A stretch of DNA of 64,000 nt from Anaeramoeba flamelloides (GCA_027625915.1 JANTQA010000075.1:2418001-2482000), one strand, 5' to 3'. Numbered from the stretch's first letter, positions 23,785 through 35,367 are shown. The notes: generated by a model from the letters alone, not told the origin. Made by a program: numbers and translations.

Positions 23785-23861
23785 GTTTTCCAGAATTTAA
23801 AAGAATAGAGTAAAATCATAGATTTTACTCAATTCTTTTAAATTCTGGAAAACCTAACGGC
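23779..23861. repeat. Foldback module A, best-preserved copy
   Basis: Two arms of about 39 bases separated by three bases. The left arm runs CTAGGTTTTCCAGAATTT... to GAGTAAAATC, and the right arm is its reverse complement from GATTTTACTC to AACCTAACG with only about three mismatches. Transcribed RNA would form a long hairpin. Confidence 0.92.
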
Positions 23862-24114
23862 TGTCAGAGGAAACTGGTTGCATCCCTTCAAAATAAAAAA
23901 AAAAAATTAAACTTTTTTTATTAAAAACAAAAAAGTAATAAAAAAATAAAGCAAAAATAAAAAGGAAAAGAAGAAAAAAAAAATGTGAAAAAATGATTTT
24001 GATCTAAAAATTGAAATTTTAGTTTGAGAAGAATAATGAATTAAAATCATAGAATATGCTCTATTTTTTCAATAAAACTGCCCCACTTTGAATGAAAAAG
24101 AGTTTAGATTGAAT

Positions 24115-25500
24115 TTACAACTAACTTCATAAAAAGAAAACAAAAAATAAGGTTACATTTATTGTATGGTGTTAATGATTATTGATTTCATCTATGAAAT
24201 TAAAAAAATAAAAAAATGAAGCTCCCCAAGGTTCAAAATGTTAATGGTTAGATTCTGGAATACTATTATTTTGAGTTTCTATTTTTCGATTTGGATTGAA
24301 ATTTTAAAAAAACAATTCGGAAATGACATGTGTTTAATTATGTTATTAAATAGAAAATTAAATAAATTATTGTTCGATAATATTATTTAATGAAACTTTT
24401 AGACTCCTTTAAACTGATATTAATATAATTTTCTTTCAATTGCAACATAATTTCATTATTGACAAAATATAGTGATGTTCATCTATTGGGTTGAAAAAAC
24501 AACTCATAAAAATAAAATTCCAGATTATACAGTTATTTGGAATTGAAATTCTTTATAATTTAAAATTCTACATAAGAAACTATACGAAAAAGTTTTTATT
24601 AGAATAAATACTCAAAAAGTATTCAATATGACTAATCAAAATTATTGAATTTATTGCGCTTGTTGAGAATTTTTTATCAAAGATCTTTGGTTAGAAAACT
24701 TAAGGTAATAAAGAAAAAATAATAAAAATAAAGGAAAAAAAAAATTACTTAAAATAGCAAAAAAATATATAAATTCGGGCGCCGAGTGCCACACTCTAGA
24801 GTCGTAAATACCAATTATTAATCACAGATTGTCGAATTTTTATCTGAAATCAATAATCTTTCTATAGGTTTTTTACTCCTCCTGAGTACTCATGACGCGG
24901 ATAGTTTCTACTTGGTCAGGAAAATTATAATTCTATTTATTATATATATTTTAATTAGTTTTCTTCTTCTCTTTTTTTTTATTTAATAAATTTTCTTTAA
25001 TTACTCCTTTCTCTAAATAAATAAATAAAAGAAAAACAATAAAATTCATAAAATTTAAGTTCTCTCTTGTTTAAGAAATAAATAAATTGTTCAAAATTTC
25101 AAATACTCTTTTTTTAGCTCGAATATTTTAATCATTTAATATTCTTAGTTCACTCAACGTCTTGTTTCAAAAAAATACAAAACAAACAACTAGAGATGAC
25201 AAATTTCAACCTTTTTCTTTGTTGAAACCAATTTTAAGAAAACTCAAATTTGCAAATATAATAAACTGAAAATTTTTTCAGATTAATTAACAAGATACAC
25301 GTTCACTGTTCAGGGCGAGAACAAACATCACTTACTAAACAGTATTTTGAATAATTGAATCAAAAATTTTCTTTTGATTCTCTGTACCTTAATTTCAAAG
25401 AAAATATTATTCATTTTTTTTTCAAACTTTTTCCACAAACAGATTTCGTGTCTCAACAAAAACAAAAACTAATAGAAAAAGACAAAAAAAAAGCAGACAA
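24115..25500. other. Intergenic AT-rich region
   Basis: No gene is supported. A small GC-rich island at 24,776-24,805 includes CGGGCGCCGAGTGCC and CACTCTAGAG, resembling the foldback decamer ends. Bases 24,895-25,030 are directly repeated at 61,965-62,100 (TAGTTTCTACTTGGTCA and the following T-rich text). Confidence 0.45.
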
Positions 25501-25535
25501 ATGAGAAGACAATAACGATCGTTCCATTTTCCTAG

Positions 25536-26137
25536 AGTTTAAAATACTGGCACAAAACGGTGATCCTGAAAACAGATATCGGTTGGCTGGCATGTATCTA
25601 AAGGGTATTTGCGTAGCTAAAAAGCCAAAAAAGGCTTTTGATATCTATTTTGATCTTGTAAATACTTTAAAGCATTCATTGTCATATGAAAAGCTTGGGT
25701 GGTGCTATTATAAAGGCATAGGTGTTAATGCAAATTTTAAATTGGCAGTAAAAAATTTTAAGATCTCTTCTCAAAAAAGTAAAAGAATCTTCTTTTTTTC
25801 TTTTTTTCTTTTTCTTTTTTTCATCTTTCATTTTTCATTCCTCATTTTTCTGATTTCTTTTTTCCAAATTAATTCTTTTTTTTATTGTCTGATCTTTTGC
25901 TTACAATTGATAACTTTTGAAAAGATCATGATTCCCAATTCCACCTCGCGAATTGTTTTAGAAAAGGCTTTGGAGTCGAAAAAAGCCTGCAGAAATTTTT
26001 TGAATGGATTTCTGTTGCTACACAACACGAGAATGTTAAAGACCAAATCACAATTGGAAATCTTTATAGAAAGGGCAGACTATTAAAAAAGGATTTATTT
26101 AAAAGTTCTCAATGGTACACTCTCGCTGACAGTAAAG
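25536..26137 (+). pseudogene. Sel1-repeat protein, two internal exons
   Basis: Exon 1 (25,536-25,778) follows a TTTTCCTAG acceptor and encodes Sel1-like repeats: AQNGDPENRYRLAGMYLKG, then a second unit with LGWCYYKGIGV. A GTAAAAG donor at 25,779 and an AAAAG acceptor ending at 25,924 bound a 146-base T-rich intron. Exon 2 (25,925-26,137) continues in phase with NHDSQFHLANCFRKGFGV and IGNLYRKGRLLKKDLFKSS, then ends at a good GTAAGAG donor. Sel1 repeats are helical-pair scaffolds in signalling and ER-associated degradation. Neither a start exon nor a further exon was found, and a dispersed repeat begins about 230 bases downstream, so the locus is probably a fragment. The splicing and repeats themselves look intact. 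Confidence 0.7.
25779..25924 (+). other. Phase-1 intron in Sel1 gene
   Basis: The GT...AG boundaries join a codon split after its first base and restore an Asn that completes a canonical Sel1 repeat start. The intron is T-rich and reads as low-complexity Phe in frame. Confidence 0.75.
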
Positions 26138-26191
26138 GTAAGAGCAATTCAATACAGAATTTAATCTTTGAAAAAAATAATCTTTTTCTTT

Positions 26192-26235
26192 TCATTTCTT
26201 TTCATTTCATTTCATTTCATTTCATTTCATTTCTT
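26192..26235. repeat. (CATTT)n pentanucleotide repeat
   Basis: About eight imperfect TTTCA units downstream of the last Sel1 exon. Confidence 0.9.
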
Positions 26236-26369
26236 GATATTTCGATTCATTTCGTTACACTTGTGAATTGGTTTCCATTGTAATGATTTTTCTTTTTGTT
26301 TCATACACGTACCCCTTTAATTAGGGTTAAGATCTTTAATTGAAAAAAAAAATGAAAGACTATTGCGCT

Positions 26370-26600
26370 TACTGTTAATTGTGAAATAAAAAGATCAAAA
26401 TTTTCATTGAGTTTTCCAAAAAAAATCATTCCAAGAATTAAAATAAACCATCAAAAGTACCTAATTCTACAAAGGTATATTAATAATTTAAGCTCGTTTT
26501 AAGAATTAAAAATTTGAAATGCTACTTTGATTTATAAATCTTTTTTTTTGGAGAGCTGAATGAAAATTTTGTTCCATTTATTTTGCAACAAATAGTATGC
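26370..26600 (+). repeat. Dispersed repeat shared with 2.3-2.6 kb
   Basis: Direct, diverged match to 2,340-2,610. It marks the point where the Sel1 locus loses coding signal. Confidence 0.6.
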
Positions 26601-27528
26601 TATTTCCTTCATTGACAAGGTATTTTAGAGGATTACTTAAAAGTGGCAGGGTACAGAACAATTCTCGCCCCAAACCTTTTTGAACCATTATCGAATTGAG
26701 AGATTTGCTTTTGTTTTATGGAAAATGATTTGCTGGTATTTGAAAACCAAATGGGCAAACATTTTGAGTGAAACTTGATCTTTACTTTTTTATTTTCTGT
26801 CTCAAATAGAGTTTAGAAAAGAAATAAAATGAATTGGAATTTGTGATCTTCTATTTATTTGATTGGTTTTCATTTGATGCCATTTTTTATACTATATACT
26901 GGCAAACTAAGAATCTGAAATGAAATGGAATATTGGAGAATGGAAAAAAGATAATTAGATGGAAAATCTGTCCCATTTCAATTCCAAATATTAGTATTGG
27001 CTATTAATTGTTTGACACTACTCGTTCACTCTCACTTTATATCCAAAGAACTTGTAATTAGAGCACTTCACATGAAATATTAATTTCCCAAATTTATTCC
27101 CTTTCTTCATCTTTTTGCTTTTATTTATGATATCAAAATTAAATGATTTTAAACTTCTACAAACCCAAATATAAACTCACAGAAAAGCATTGTTTTACTC
27201 TTTACAAATTTATTGTATAATGACTATTTCGAAAAAAAAAAAAATACGAATAAATAAAAATAACGTTTCATAATCTTTCAGGATTTATTCCCAACAATTG
27301 TAAAAATGAAATAATTTTTCATAAGTGATGAAGAAACCAAATAAATATAACATATCCCTATTTTTTCATTTTTTGAGGTGTTAAATTTTGAATACAATTC
27401 CGCTAGGATACTCGTTATTTCGATATCATGTGAATTTTTAAAATCCACTGTATCCCTAATAAAAAAAAGTTTTTTGTTTATTTATTTATTTTTGAAGAGA
27501 AATAATTCAACAAAATTACTTCCTGTTT
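26601..27528. other. Intergenic AT-rich sequence
   Basis: No open frame, structured repeat or RNA gene is recognised. Confidence 0.4.
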
Positions 27529-28135
27529 GCCGTTAGGTTTTCCAGAATTTAAAAGAATTGAGTAAAATCTTTGATTTTTCTCTATTCTTTTGAATTCTGG
27601 GAAATCTTCGTTAGCTTTTCTTGAGTTTTCTGTTGATTTGTAAAATCAATAGATTTTCGTTAGGTTTTTTTTACTTTTTGAAATAAACCGAAAATTTTAA
27701 AATTTTCTTTTTATTTCAAAAAGCAAAAAAATCTAGAACACTTTACTTATAAAACAGAAAACCTCAAGATAACCTAGGCACTCTATGGACACTTTCTTTA
27801 ATTTTTTTTTATTCTTTTTGAAATAAACTGAAATTCCAAAAAATTTACGGTTTATTTCTCAAATTAAAAAAAACTGCCGTTAACTTTTCCATAATTTAAA
27901 AGAATTGAGGTAAATCTTTGATTTTTCTCTATTCTTTTGAATTATGGAAAACCGCCGTTAGTTTTTCTTTAGTTTTCTGTTTATTTGGAAAATCAATGAA
28001 TTTTCGTTAGGTTTTTTTACTTTTTGAAATAAACCGTAAATTTTTTGAAATTTCAGTTTATTTCAAAAAGTAAAAAAAACCTAGAACACTTTACTGATAA
28101 AAAAGAAAACATAAAGAAAAACTAGGCACTTTACG
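27529..28135. repeat. Compound foldback cluster, nested modules A-C-B-C in two copies
   Basis: Module A at 27,529-27,612 is followed by C-left (about 27,612-27,655, TTGAGTTTTCTGTT), B (27,656-27,738, arms around TTTTTGAAATAAACCG) and C-right (about 27,738-27,775, AACAGAAAACCTCAAG). B is thus nested inside C. The decamer text CCTAGGCACTCTATGG follows, then a shorter B, another A (about 27,877-27,955), C-left, B and C-right ending GGCACTTTACGGCACTCC at about 28,135. This is the richest copy in the window. Confidence 0.9.
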
Positions 28136-28159
28136 GCACTCCCTGAAACTCTAAACTTG

Positions 28160-28960
28160 GTTTTAGTTTTTTTTTAGACGAACTATAATGTAGGCAAGAT
28201 TATAACGAAGAGGATATCTTTTCTTTAAAAAAATGAAAAGAAAAATTTTTTAAAAAAAACACAAGAAAAAGAGAAAGATAAGCAAAAAAATAAAAGAGCA
28301 AAAAAGTAAAAAAAAGTAAAAATCTTCATTAAAAAGTTTTTTTTGTAACCAAATTTTGAATGGGTTGGAGGTTGTTTATTTTTTTTCCAGAATTTTTGGA
28401 TCGTCACCATAATTTGTTTTAATAAATAGATCTCAATATTTGACCAACTATAGATCAAATGAATTAGGCTGCTTTATTAAATTTTGATTTAGAACTTTAT
28501 AGGTGGGTTGAATAAATAAAGTGCTGTGTTTTTAAGAATAAGAATTGGAGTTCAAAATTTGAGTTACTTTGCTTTTTTTTTTTGATTTTTTATTTTGATT
28601 ATTGCAAGTTTCCCAGTACACGACACCGACCCAACACAAAATACCAGTGCAAGTTACCAACCCGACGCAAAAGTCCGTGCAAGTTACGACTCTACAGATT
28701 GTATGGAAAGTTCAATTCAGTTCACTTTGATTGGTTTCAGATCATATTCGTTGGATTCAGTTCTCTACAGCTGCATAAGTCCAGTTCAATTCGCCAAAGA
28801 TCTGATCATGAACAAGTTTGGTTAGGTTAATCATGACCAAGCCTACCAATTCTTATCATGTTTTTTTATTCCTTTTGACTCCCCCAAACACCTATAAAAA
28901 CAAAAAGAGTAGGAACTGAAGCAACCCAAACAACTTTAGAAGGGAAATTTGGAAAAAGTA
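28160..28960 (+). repeat. Repeat P with GC-richer core
   Basis: Three-part repeat. Its 5' part matches 10,640-11,035 and 57,655-57,755. A core at about 28,600-28,860, visibly less AT-rich than its surroundings, matches 57,885-58,130, with shared AAAGTTCAATTC, GATTCAGTTC and AACAAGTTTGGTT text. The tail has CCAAACACCTA and AGAAGGGAAATTTGG. The core has two nearby GTGCAAGTTAC units. Open frames across the core are not kept the same between copies. No clear RNA polymerase III boxes are present, so a SINE identity is unproven. Confidence 0.75.
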
Positions 28961-28979
28961 AAAGATATAAAAAATAAAA

Positions 28980-29640
28980 TAAGCTCACAATGTCCATTTG
29001 CCTTTTGAGAATTGGGAAACTTTGATGATTTGTTATTTTAACTCTTGAGAGAGGGTGTTTTTTTTTTGGTAGTCTGAATTAAAATTTTAAACCTTTTTTA
29101 ATGCAATTAACAGTATTTTGAGTTATATTTCCATTTGATCCTGTTATTTGGGAACAAAAGTAAAACAAGGGAATTAAAGTTCAACAAGATTATAATTGGT
29201 AACCCAAAATAAACCTCAAAGAAAAGTAAAATCAATAAAAAGAATAAACCAAGTAACTTCAAAGAAATAATCCGAGGACATTGTTTTCCAATCAGTCCAA
29301 AGAATAGATTGTGATCATCTTGATTTTCAAAAACTGTGAGAGTGGTTTTGGAGATTTACAAAATTCGTTAATTTTTTCAATAAATTTTCATAAATAGATC
29401 AACCCAAAACAAATCCTTGTCAAAAAAAGGTATTGTAAAAACAATTCTCATTCTGAGTAAATCTTTTTAGTCTAAAATTATTTATTTTTTCTGTTACTAA
29501 TTGATCTTACTTTTTAATCTTGGTAAATTACATAAGTAGTTTTTAAATAAACCGAAAAGGAAAATCCTATACGTTCCTATTAAAAATCATAAAGAACTTT
29601 ATTTTGTAACTATTTTGACTTTTTCTACTGAACAGTTTAA
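28980..29640. other. Intergenic AT-rich sequence
   Basis: No gene, repeat boundary or RNA structure that I can support. Confidence 0.4.
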
Positions 29641-30799
29641 AAATATTTTTGAAGAGAATTACTTCTTTCCTTTTTGAATGAATTCAGTTTCAAAATATTT
29701 TGTTTGAAAATAAAAAGAAGAAAAAGTAAAAAAAAAGTTAGTTGAAAAAATTTGCAAAAAGTAAGAAGACTGTTGTCAAGACACTTTAAACAAAATTGAA
29801 TTTTTCAGAATTGTTCAATTTCAAAAAAATAACGAAACTTTTGATCAGAAAACTTGAAAAGAATATTTTGGAATTATTTATTTCATTTTTTATTATTAAA
29901 TTTTAAATTAATTCTTTCTTTTTTGTTTTTCAGTTCTCTAATTCCCAAATAAAAGAGATTGAAAGATCGAAATGAATATAATATGGAACTTTGTTTGAGT
30001 TCAACCTTGGCAAATAATTGATCTTGTTTGGATTTTAATTGTTTCATAAAATAATTAATTCTTATTTTTAAACTCTATTAAATACTTTTCAATCAGATCA
30101 TTCAAAGCAAATATCAGATCCACAAATAAATATTTAGAATTTTTGATAAATGGTAGACTTTATTATTAATATCTTTTTTATCTTTAAATTTTATTGTTAA
30201 TTTTTTACTGGATTTTTTGACTTCTTTTTTATTTCTATTTATAAATATCTAAATGAACAAAATTTGAAATTCTCAATCATCATTCCTAAATAGGTATATT
30301 TCTTTTTTCTGGTTATAACCTTTCTCATTTGTTTAAGCAGAAAAATCTATCAATATCTGGAAAAGATCCGGATCAAATTTTTTATTTTTTTTTTTGAAAT
30401 TTTTTTTGGTTTTTCAAAATTTACTAATTCTCTTTTAAAATTTTTATCTTTTTTTAATTTTTATTTGGACCTTGTAATAGTTTATTAGGAAATAGAGCCT
30501 TTGTAAATGTATTTTTTCTTTTTTTGGAAATTCTTCCTTTTTGCTATTCTTTTTTGAAAAAACATAAAACTCTTATTTAAAAAATTGATAATTTTGTCTT
30601 TTTTTTTTTACTAAAAATTTATTGTTTTGTTTTCATAAATTCTAATTCTTTTCTAAATTCAATATAGGATCGAAAAATTATCTTTATTTTTATAATTTTG
30701 ATTTTTTTATATTATTATTTCTCTGTTGTATATTTTTATTAAAATTTTAATTTTTGATAAATAAAATAGAAAAGTAAAACTCTTTTTTTTTAAAAATAA

Positions 30800-31135
30800 T
30801 AATAAAAAATTTTAAAAAAACAAATAAATAAAAAATTAGGATGTTTTATTCCATTTTTTATTTTCTTTTTGTTTTGGACTAAGAAATATAGTCCCTCCTT
30901 CATTTCTAATATTTTGATTCGAGAATCTTCTGTAATGTATCTGATGTAGGCTGAGTGGTTCATCTTCATTTGAGTAATTTTGAATCGTTTTATATTTTTT
31001 ATCTTTGGGGATAAAAAATAGAGAGGAGAGAATGGTGGAAAAACGAACAATTCTCGTCTGTGATGTCCTTAATTCTAGTAATGGAACTCCAGGTATTTGG
31101 ACTACAAGGATCTTGATCAAAATTTTTAGACCTGG
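30800..31135 (-). other. Highly conserved segment 3' of TRIM-like gene
   Basis: Almost identical between this copy and 60,000-60,300, more so than most of the duplicated block. It begins with a G7 run beside a CGCGCGCG tract (31,134-31,149) and contains TCCAAATACCTGGAGTTCC. Three overlapping frames of 60-94 codons read through it, and the two copies do not keep the same one to the end. It could be a 3' untranslated region, an exon set of another gene or a non-coding RNA. Confidence 0.4.
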
Positions 31136-31180
31136 GGGGGTCGCGCGCGTACATGTGTAAAAATAAAAAAAAATCCCTCA

Positions 31181-32346
31181 TCAAATTATCGTTATTTGGT
31201 TTTTTTCTCCTCCTTTTTGTCTAAATAATTCGGCAAAAAAATTTACTTTTTGGGGTAAATTTTTCCAACCTCCGAGATTTTTTTTATTAATTTTGAAAGA
31301 TATTTTTTTTTGGTCCATATCAAGAAAAATTGTGAAAATGTCGTTTTTTTTTAAATTTATTTTTTCTGGGTATATTTTTTCGGTCCATTTTCCGTTTTCT
31401 CTTTTGCGTTTTCGGCTTTCGAGTTTTTGGTCGCAGTCCCAATAGGATTTGAAAAAATATGTTTCTTCTTCCCAATTGTCTTTTTTGATAAAATTTTTTC
31501 TATTTTCGGTTTTGATTATTCCTAAACTGATTTGGTTCCTTTCATTTTTTGAATTTGGGAATTGGTCTATTTTTATTTTGATTTCGTGTTTTCCGCTTGA
31601 ATATATTTTTTTTCCACATATCAAACCCCCATAATCATTATATGGATTCCAAGCTGTTTTATTTTCATTTTTTAATTTTATTCGGTTTCGCCAGTTCATT
31701 TCCGGATCAAATTCTTCTTTTTCTTTTTCTTTTTCTTTTTCTTGTTCTCCTTTGTCTCTTTTTCTGCTTTTTTTCTCTTTTTCTTTCTTCCCTTTCCTTT
31801 TCTTTCTTCCCTTCTTCTCGCTTTTACTCTCCCATTTTATTATTTCTTTGCCTCCTTGTATTAATTTGATATGATTTTTATCTTTTTTCATTTTTTGGAT
31901 TGTGTTTATTTCTATTTTCATATTCGATATCTTTTTCTGTTTTTTTTCAGTGTCTTTCAAAATATTCTCAATTTTGGTATTAATTATTATTTCAATTTTT
32001 TTAAATAAATTTAGATGATTTATTTTCGAGTCTTGGATTTTTTGGATCATTAAATCTGAATCATTTTCAATTTTTTGACAAATATTTTTAATTTTTTCTT
32101 TTAATTTGTTTTGATTTTCAAGTGATTTTTCTCTTGTTTCTTTGTTTTGATTTTCTTCGTTTTTGATTTTAGTTAAAATGATTTTTATCTTTTCATAAAT
32201 TTCATTTGAGAAATCCTGTAAACCTAATATTTCATGATTATTTATCTTACAATTTGAATAACATTCAGAGCAAATTAATTTATTTTCATCTATGCAATAT
32301 AAGGATAATTCTTTATTGTGTTTTTTGCATATATTAAAATTAGTTT
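31181..32346 (-). CDS. TRIM-like protein: B-box, coiled coil, SPRY (main exon)
   Basis: Open from an AG acceptor at about 32,347 to TGA at 31,181, about 388 codons. The first ATG inside (32,050) is not the start, because the upstream in-frame sequence encodes a canonical B-box: ICKKHNKELSLYC, ENKLICSEC, then a spaced His near 32,330-32,230. A long Lys/Glu/Asn helix follows (about 32,200-31,870, likely coiled coil), then a Lys/Arg/Glu-rich linker. A SPRY-like beta-sandwich forms the C-terminus, with GLICGKKIYSSGKHEIKIKI, LGIIKTE and DIFTIFLDMDQKKISFKI motifs. No RING is seen. B-box/SPRY proteins bind protein or peptide ligands through SPRY and assemble through the coil. The start exon was not found. 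A paralogue lies at 59,019-59,941 in an inverted duplicate. Confidence 0.82.
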
Positions 32347-33089
32347 CTTTTTGGAATAAAATAAAAATATAAATAATATATATATATATGTAATAAATAT
32401 AAAGTTAATATTAAGTTAAAATTATATATTATTAAAAATTTTGAATAAGTTTTTGGGATATAATTTGTTTTTTTTTTTTTTTCAAAAAATTCTAAGTTTA
32501 TTTTAAAATTTCCAATATTTTTAGTAAATAAAACTTTGTTGTTTATATCAAACAAGAAAATTAAAAATATAACGACAGCATTTGCATTTTCATTGTTCAT
32601 AGAAAATAAATATATATTTTCACAAATAAAATTGCACAAATAAAAAATAAAATAAAAATTGTTTTTTTTTTAAAAAATTTAACTCTCCACAAACCAATAA
32701 CTTTTACCCACTTTCATTTGTTGTTCCATTTTGTGAAATTTTGTTAAGTAATTCAGATATTATTTGTCAAGATTTTGTGAAATTGATTGTAAAAAATAAA
32801 ATTTTATATTGTTTCAAACAAAATATGAACCCATCACATTGTTCTTGAAATTTTGGTTCCAAAAATTCACAAATTAATTATTTTGTGAAATCATGTTTTA
32901 AAAAATGTTCATATTTTTTGTGACTTGTTGTTGAAATTTAGATCTCAAAATAAATGATATTATTGATCCGATCAAAAATAAAGATTTATTTTCAAGGTAC
33001 TGGCATTATATCACCGGAAATAACAAAAAAATTGGGTTTTGTTTTTCAATTTTTCCATCAAGGGGTGAGTACTAAAAGTTCTCATTCTT

Positions 33090-33228
33090 GTCGTTAGCTT
33101 TTCCAGAATTTTTAAGAATTGAGTAAAATCTTTGATTATACTCAATTCTTTTGAATTCTATAAAACATATCCACTCTAAGGCACTCTACACCACTCTACA
33201 CCACTCTACATCACTCTACAACACTTCC
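33090..33228. repeat. Foldback module A plus tandem decamers
   Basis: A degenerate A hairpin (33,090-33,166) is followed by six head-to-tail ten-base units of the form NCACTCTANN (33,171-33,230). The decamer also caps the other foldback copies, so here it has expanded into an array. Confidence 0.9.
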
Positions 33229-33599
33229 CGAAAACCTGATTGGAATTAGAGATATTGTTGAACCAAGTGAGAGTGCAATTCTAGTAAAATCTCTCAAGAA
33301 CCGGATCCAGCTCTATAAATTCCCAAGTATTTTGTTCCAATTATTTATTCAATCCCATTTTTGTAATAGTCAAAAAGTATTTTAAATCAACCAAACGATT
33401 TCTTCAAAGAATTAGTGGTTCCATGAATCATAAAGCCCGATTTTAAATTAAAATAATCATTTGTTGGTTATTTGAGAAAATGGTTAACAATTAGAAAATA
33501 ATGTAATTCAATGGAATATAGCTCCCATCCCACGATTGTAAGATGGGTATTTTACCTCTTGTCCATTATCGTTTTTTCTAAAAAATTGATTTTTCATTT

Positions 33600-34800
33600 T
33601 CAACAGCAAAATTTCGTTTTTCAAATTTTTTTGTGAATGATTTATGAAAGTGTTAATAATAATATGAAAATGTTGTGTAGGTTTTCTCTCAAATAATTCT
33701 TTGTGAAAAAATCAAACTGGGATCTTTTTTTAATTATAATTAGAAAATAACCCATTATTTATTGAAAATGATTTAACTAAAATTGAAATTTTATTTCATT
33801 GAAAATTAAAGTATATTGAAAATGAGATTAAAAATATTTTTTCAGCAAAATTTCAAATAATAGAATTACAAAAATAATTTAACAAAAAAATTAAAAATAA
33901 TCAATAAAATTTTAATCATTTATTTTGAAGATCATTAATCGAAATCAAATCATATTCTTGGAACGAAATTATTTTTTAGTATATTTGGCAAATGTATCTT
34001 TATTTTTTCGAAATATTTTCAATTGTTAGAAATCTTTTCAATTTTTGAAAATAATTTCTTGATATCGGAGTGAAAATGGAAATAAAAATATTTCAAAATT
34101 CTTATTTTTTGTGTTTTTTATTAAATTCATTTAGTCCAAAAATTTCTCAATTTCGGAACGAATTAAGATTTAGTTTTAACTTCAGTCAAACTCTTCTTGA
34201 AGATCCACCTTTTGAGATCAAAATTCCTGAATTATTAAGAGAGTATATAATTGGTGTTGTTTACAAGTCTCACATAAATTTCAACAGTAAGATCAGTTTT
34301 GAAAAAAATATAAAAAATGAAAATCTTTCGTTTTTTCAAAATTCAGGATCTTGGAAAATGATAGTTTGAAGTTTTACCAAAATTTTATTTTAGTTTTATA
34401 AAAAATATATCAATAAAAATTTATAAATGAATATCATCTGTAAAAACCTTCCGAGTAGGGTTTTCTCATTCTTTGGAGAGGTTCAAAATATTTATAATTT
34501 TTAATTTCCTAAATTTTTCACAAGGAAAATTGCACATTTAAAGAGATATTTCATTTCAGATTGAAATAAACATATTAAAATCCAAAAATAAATTGAAAGT
34601 TCTGAAAATAAAACTCAATCATTGCATTTCAAATTTTAAAAAGATTTTGAATCAATTTGATTTTGTATAATAGTATTAAATAGCTTTATTTCGATTAATA
34701 TATTTCCTTGGAAGACAAAATAACACTGGAGTATTATTTAAATAACCATGATTCTGAAATCTTTTGAATTCGTTGAAATACAATGAAATAAATGTGCCGT
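33600..34800 (+). repeat. Block R of large inverted duplication
   Basis: Reverse-complement match to about 55,960-57,060, for example AGATCCACCTTTTGAGATCA and the GAATTCGTTGAAATACAATG segment. It lies next to block Q in both copies, supporting a single duplication event. Confidence 0.8.
34070..34369 (+). pseudogene. 99-codon open frame within block R
   Basis: ATG to TGA, with a plausible mixed-composition centre (LLEDPPFEIKIPELLREYII) but no recognised domain. The inverted copy at 56,430-56,690 has at least one single-base length difference that breaks the frame, so this is either a gene decaying in one copy or a chance frame. A protein role is uncertain. Confidence 0.3.
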
Positions 34801-34913
34801 TTTTGTTGAGATGATAAGTAGTTTTATTCATTTTTTCACAATTTTTTACTTAAAAACTTTCATTGTTTTTTTTTTTGTATTGATTGAAGGGAGTGATCAA
34901 AGATCCTCTTATA

Positions 34914-35130
34914 GCCGTTAGGTTTTTTTTTACTTTTTGAAATTGATTGAAAATTTATTTAATTTTCAATTCATTTCAAAAATTAAAAAAAACCTAACGG
35001 CACTCTAAGACACTTTCCGTAGGTTTTCCAGAATTTAAAAGAATGGAGTAAAATCTTTGATTTTACTATATTCTTTTGAATTTTAAAAAAATCCTAGGCA
35101 CTCCATGGCACTCTACGATACTCATTCTGA
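34914..35130. repeat. Foldback modules B and A with decamer ends
   Basis: Module B (34,914-35,002) starts GCCGTTAGG and ends CCTAACGGC. GGCACTCTAAGACACTTTCC links it to module A (35,018-35,097), followed by CCTAGGCACTCCATGG and GGCACTCTACGATACTC. Confidence 0.9.
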
Positions 35131-35144
35131 TTACTAATGATAAA

Positions 35145-35367
35145 TTAGTAATTTAGATGATATAAAATTAAAATATTTTGGAATCGAGCAAGTTCCAAAT
35201 TTTTATTGGTTGAAAAAACAAAATGAAAAATTAAAAAAAAAAAAAACAAGCAAGTTAGAAAACAAAAAAAAGGGTTTTTCAAAGGCAGTTGGTTTAAAAT
35301 CAAAAACAAAACCAACAGCCCATTTTGATCAAGAACACTCAAAAAACATACACGATCCTTTTGTTTA
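35145..35367 (+). pseudogene. Terminal exon-like fragment, Lys-rich
   Basis: An open plus-strand frame lying just after a foldback element. It reads DDIKLKYFGIEQVPNFYWL, then a Lys-rich stretch, then KSKTKPTAHFDQEHSKNIHD and a stop at 35,365-35,367. Composition and codon use are protein-like, but no methionine start or partner exon was found. The family is not recognised. Confidence 0.35.

Larger units (their letters stand above)
23400..24110 (-). repeat. Repeat U, right inverted arm (interrupted)
   Basis: Reverse complement of 20,595-20,960. Bases 23,400-23,560 match the inner part and 23,990-24,110 the outer part. Between them lie a 62-codon open frame and a foldback hairpin, so the arm was split by an insertion or rearrangement. 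Confidence 0.7.
29640..33110 (-). repeat. Block Q of large inverted duplication
   Basis: Aligns in reverse complement with 58,270-61,430 along its whole length, apart from small indels and one deletion of several hundred bases inside the other copy. It carries the TRIM-like gene and the conserved sequence downstream of it. Confidence 0.85.

Noticed and set aside
26192-26235. Extra Sel1 exon continuing after 26,137
   Set aside because: The sequence is a CATTT-type repeat and intron-like text, and no later Sel1 motif was found before the dispersed repeat at 26.4 kb.
16430-28135. CRISPR-like array from recurring palindromes
   Set aside because: The units are hairpins with no regular spacing or unique spacers, in a clearly eukaryotic setting.
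28582-28830. Overlapping 82- and 76-codon frames in the repeat P core
   Set aside because: The 57.9 kb copy does not keep either frame throughout; better explained as repeat sequence with locally higher G+C.
33505-33570. tRNA-like text (TTCAATGGAATATAGCTCCCATCCCAC) resembling a D-arm and a CCC anticodon
   Set aside because: No T-arm or GGTTCRANNCC box follows and no acceptor stem pairs; at best a decayed tRNA relic.
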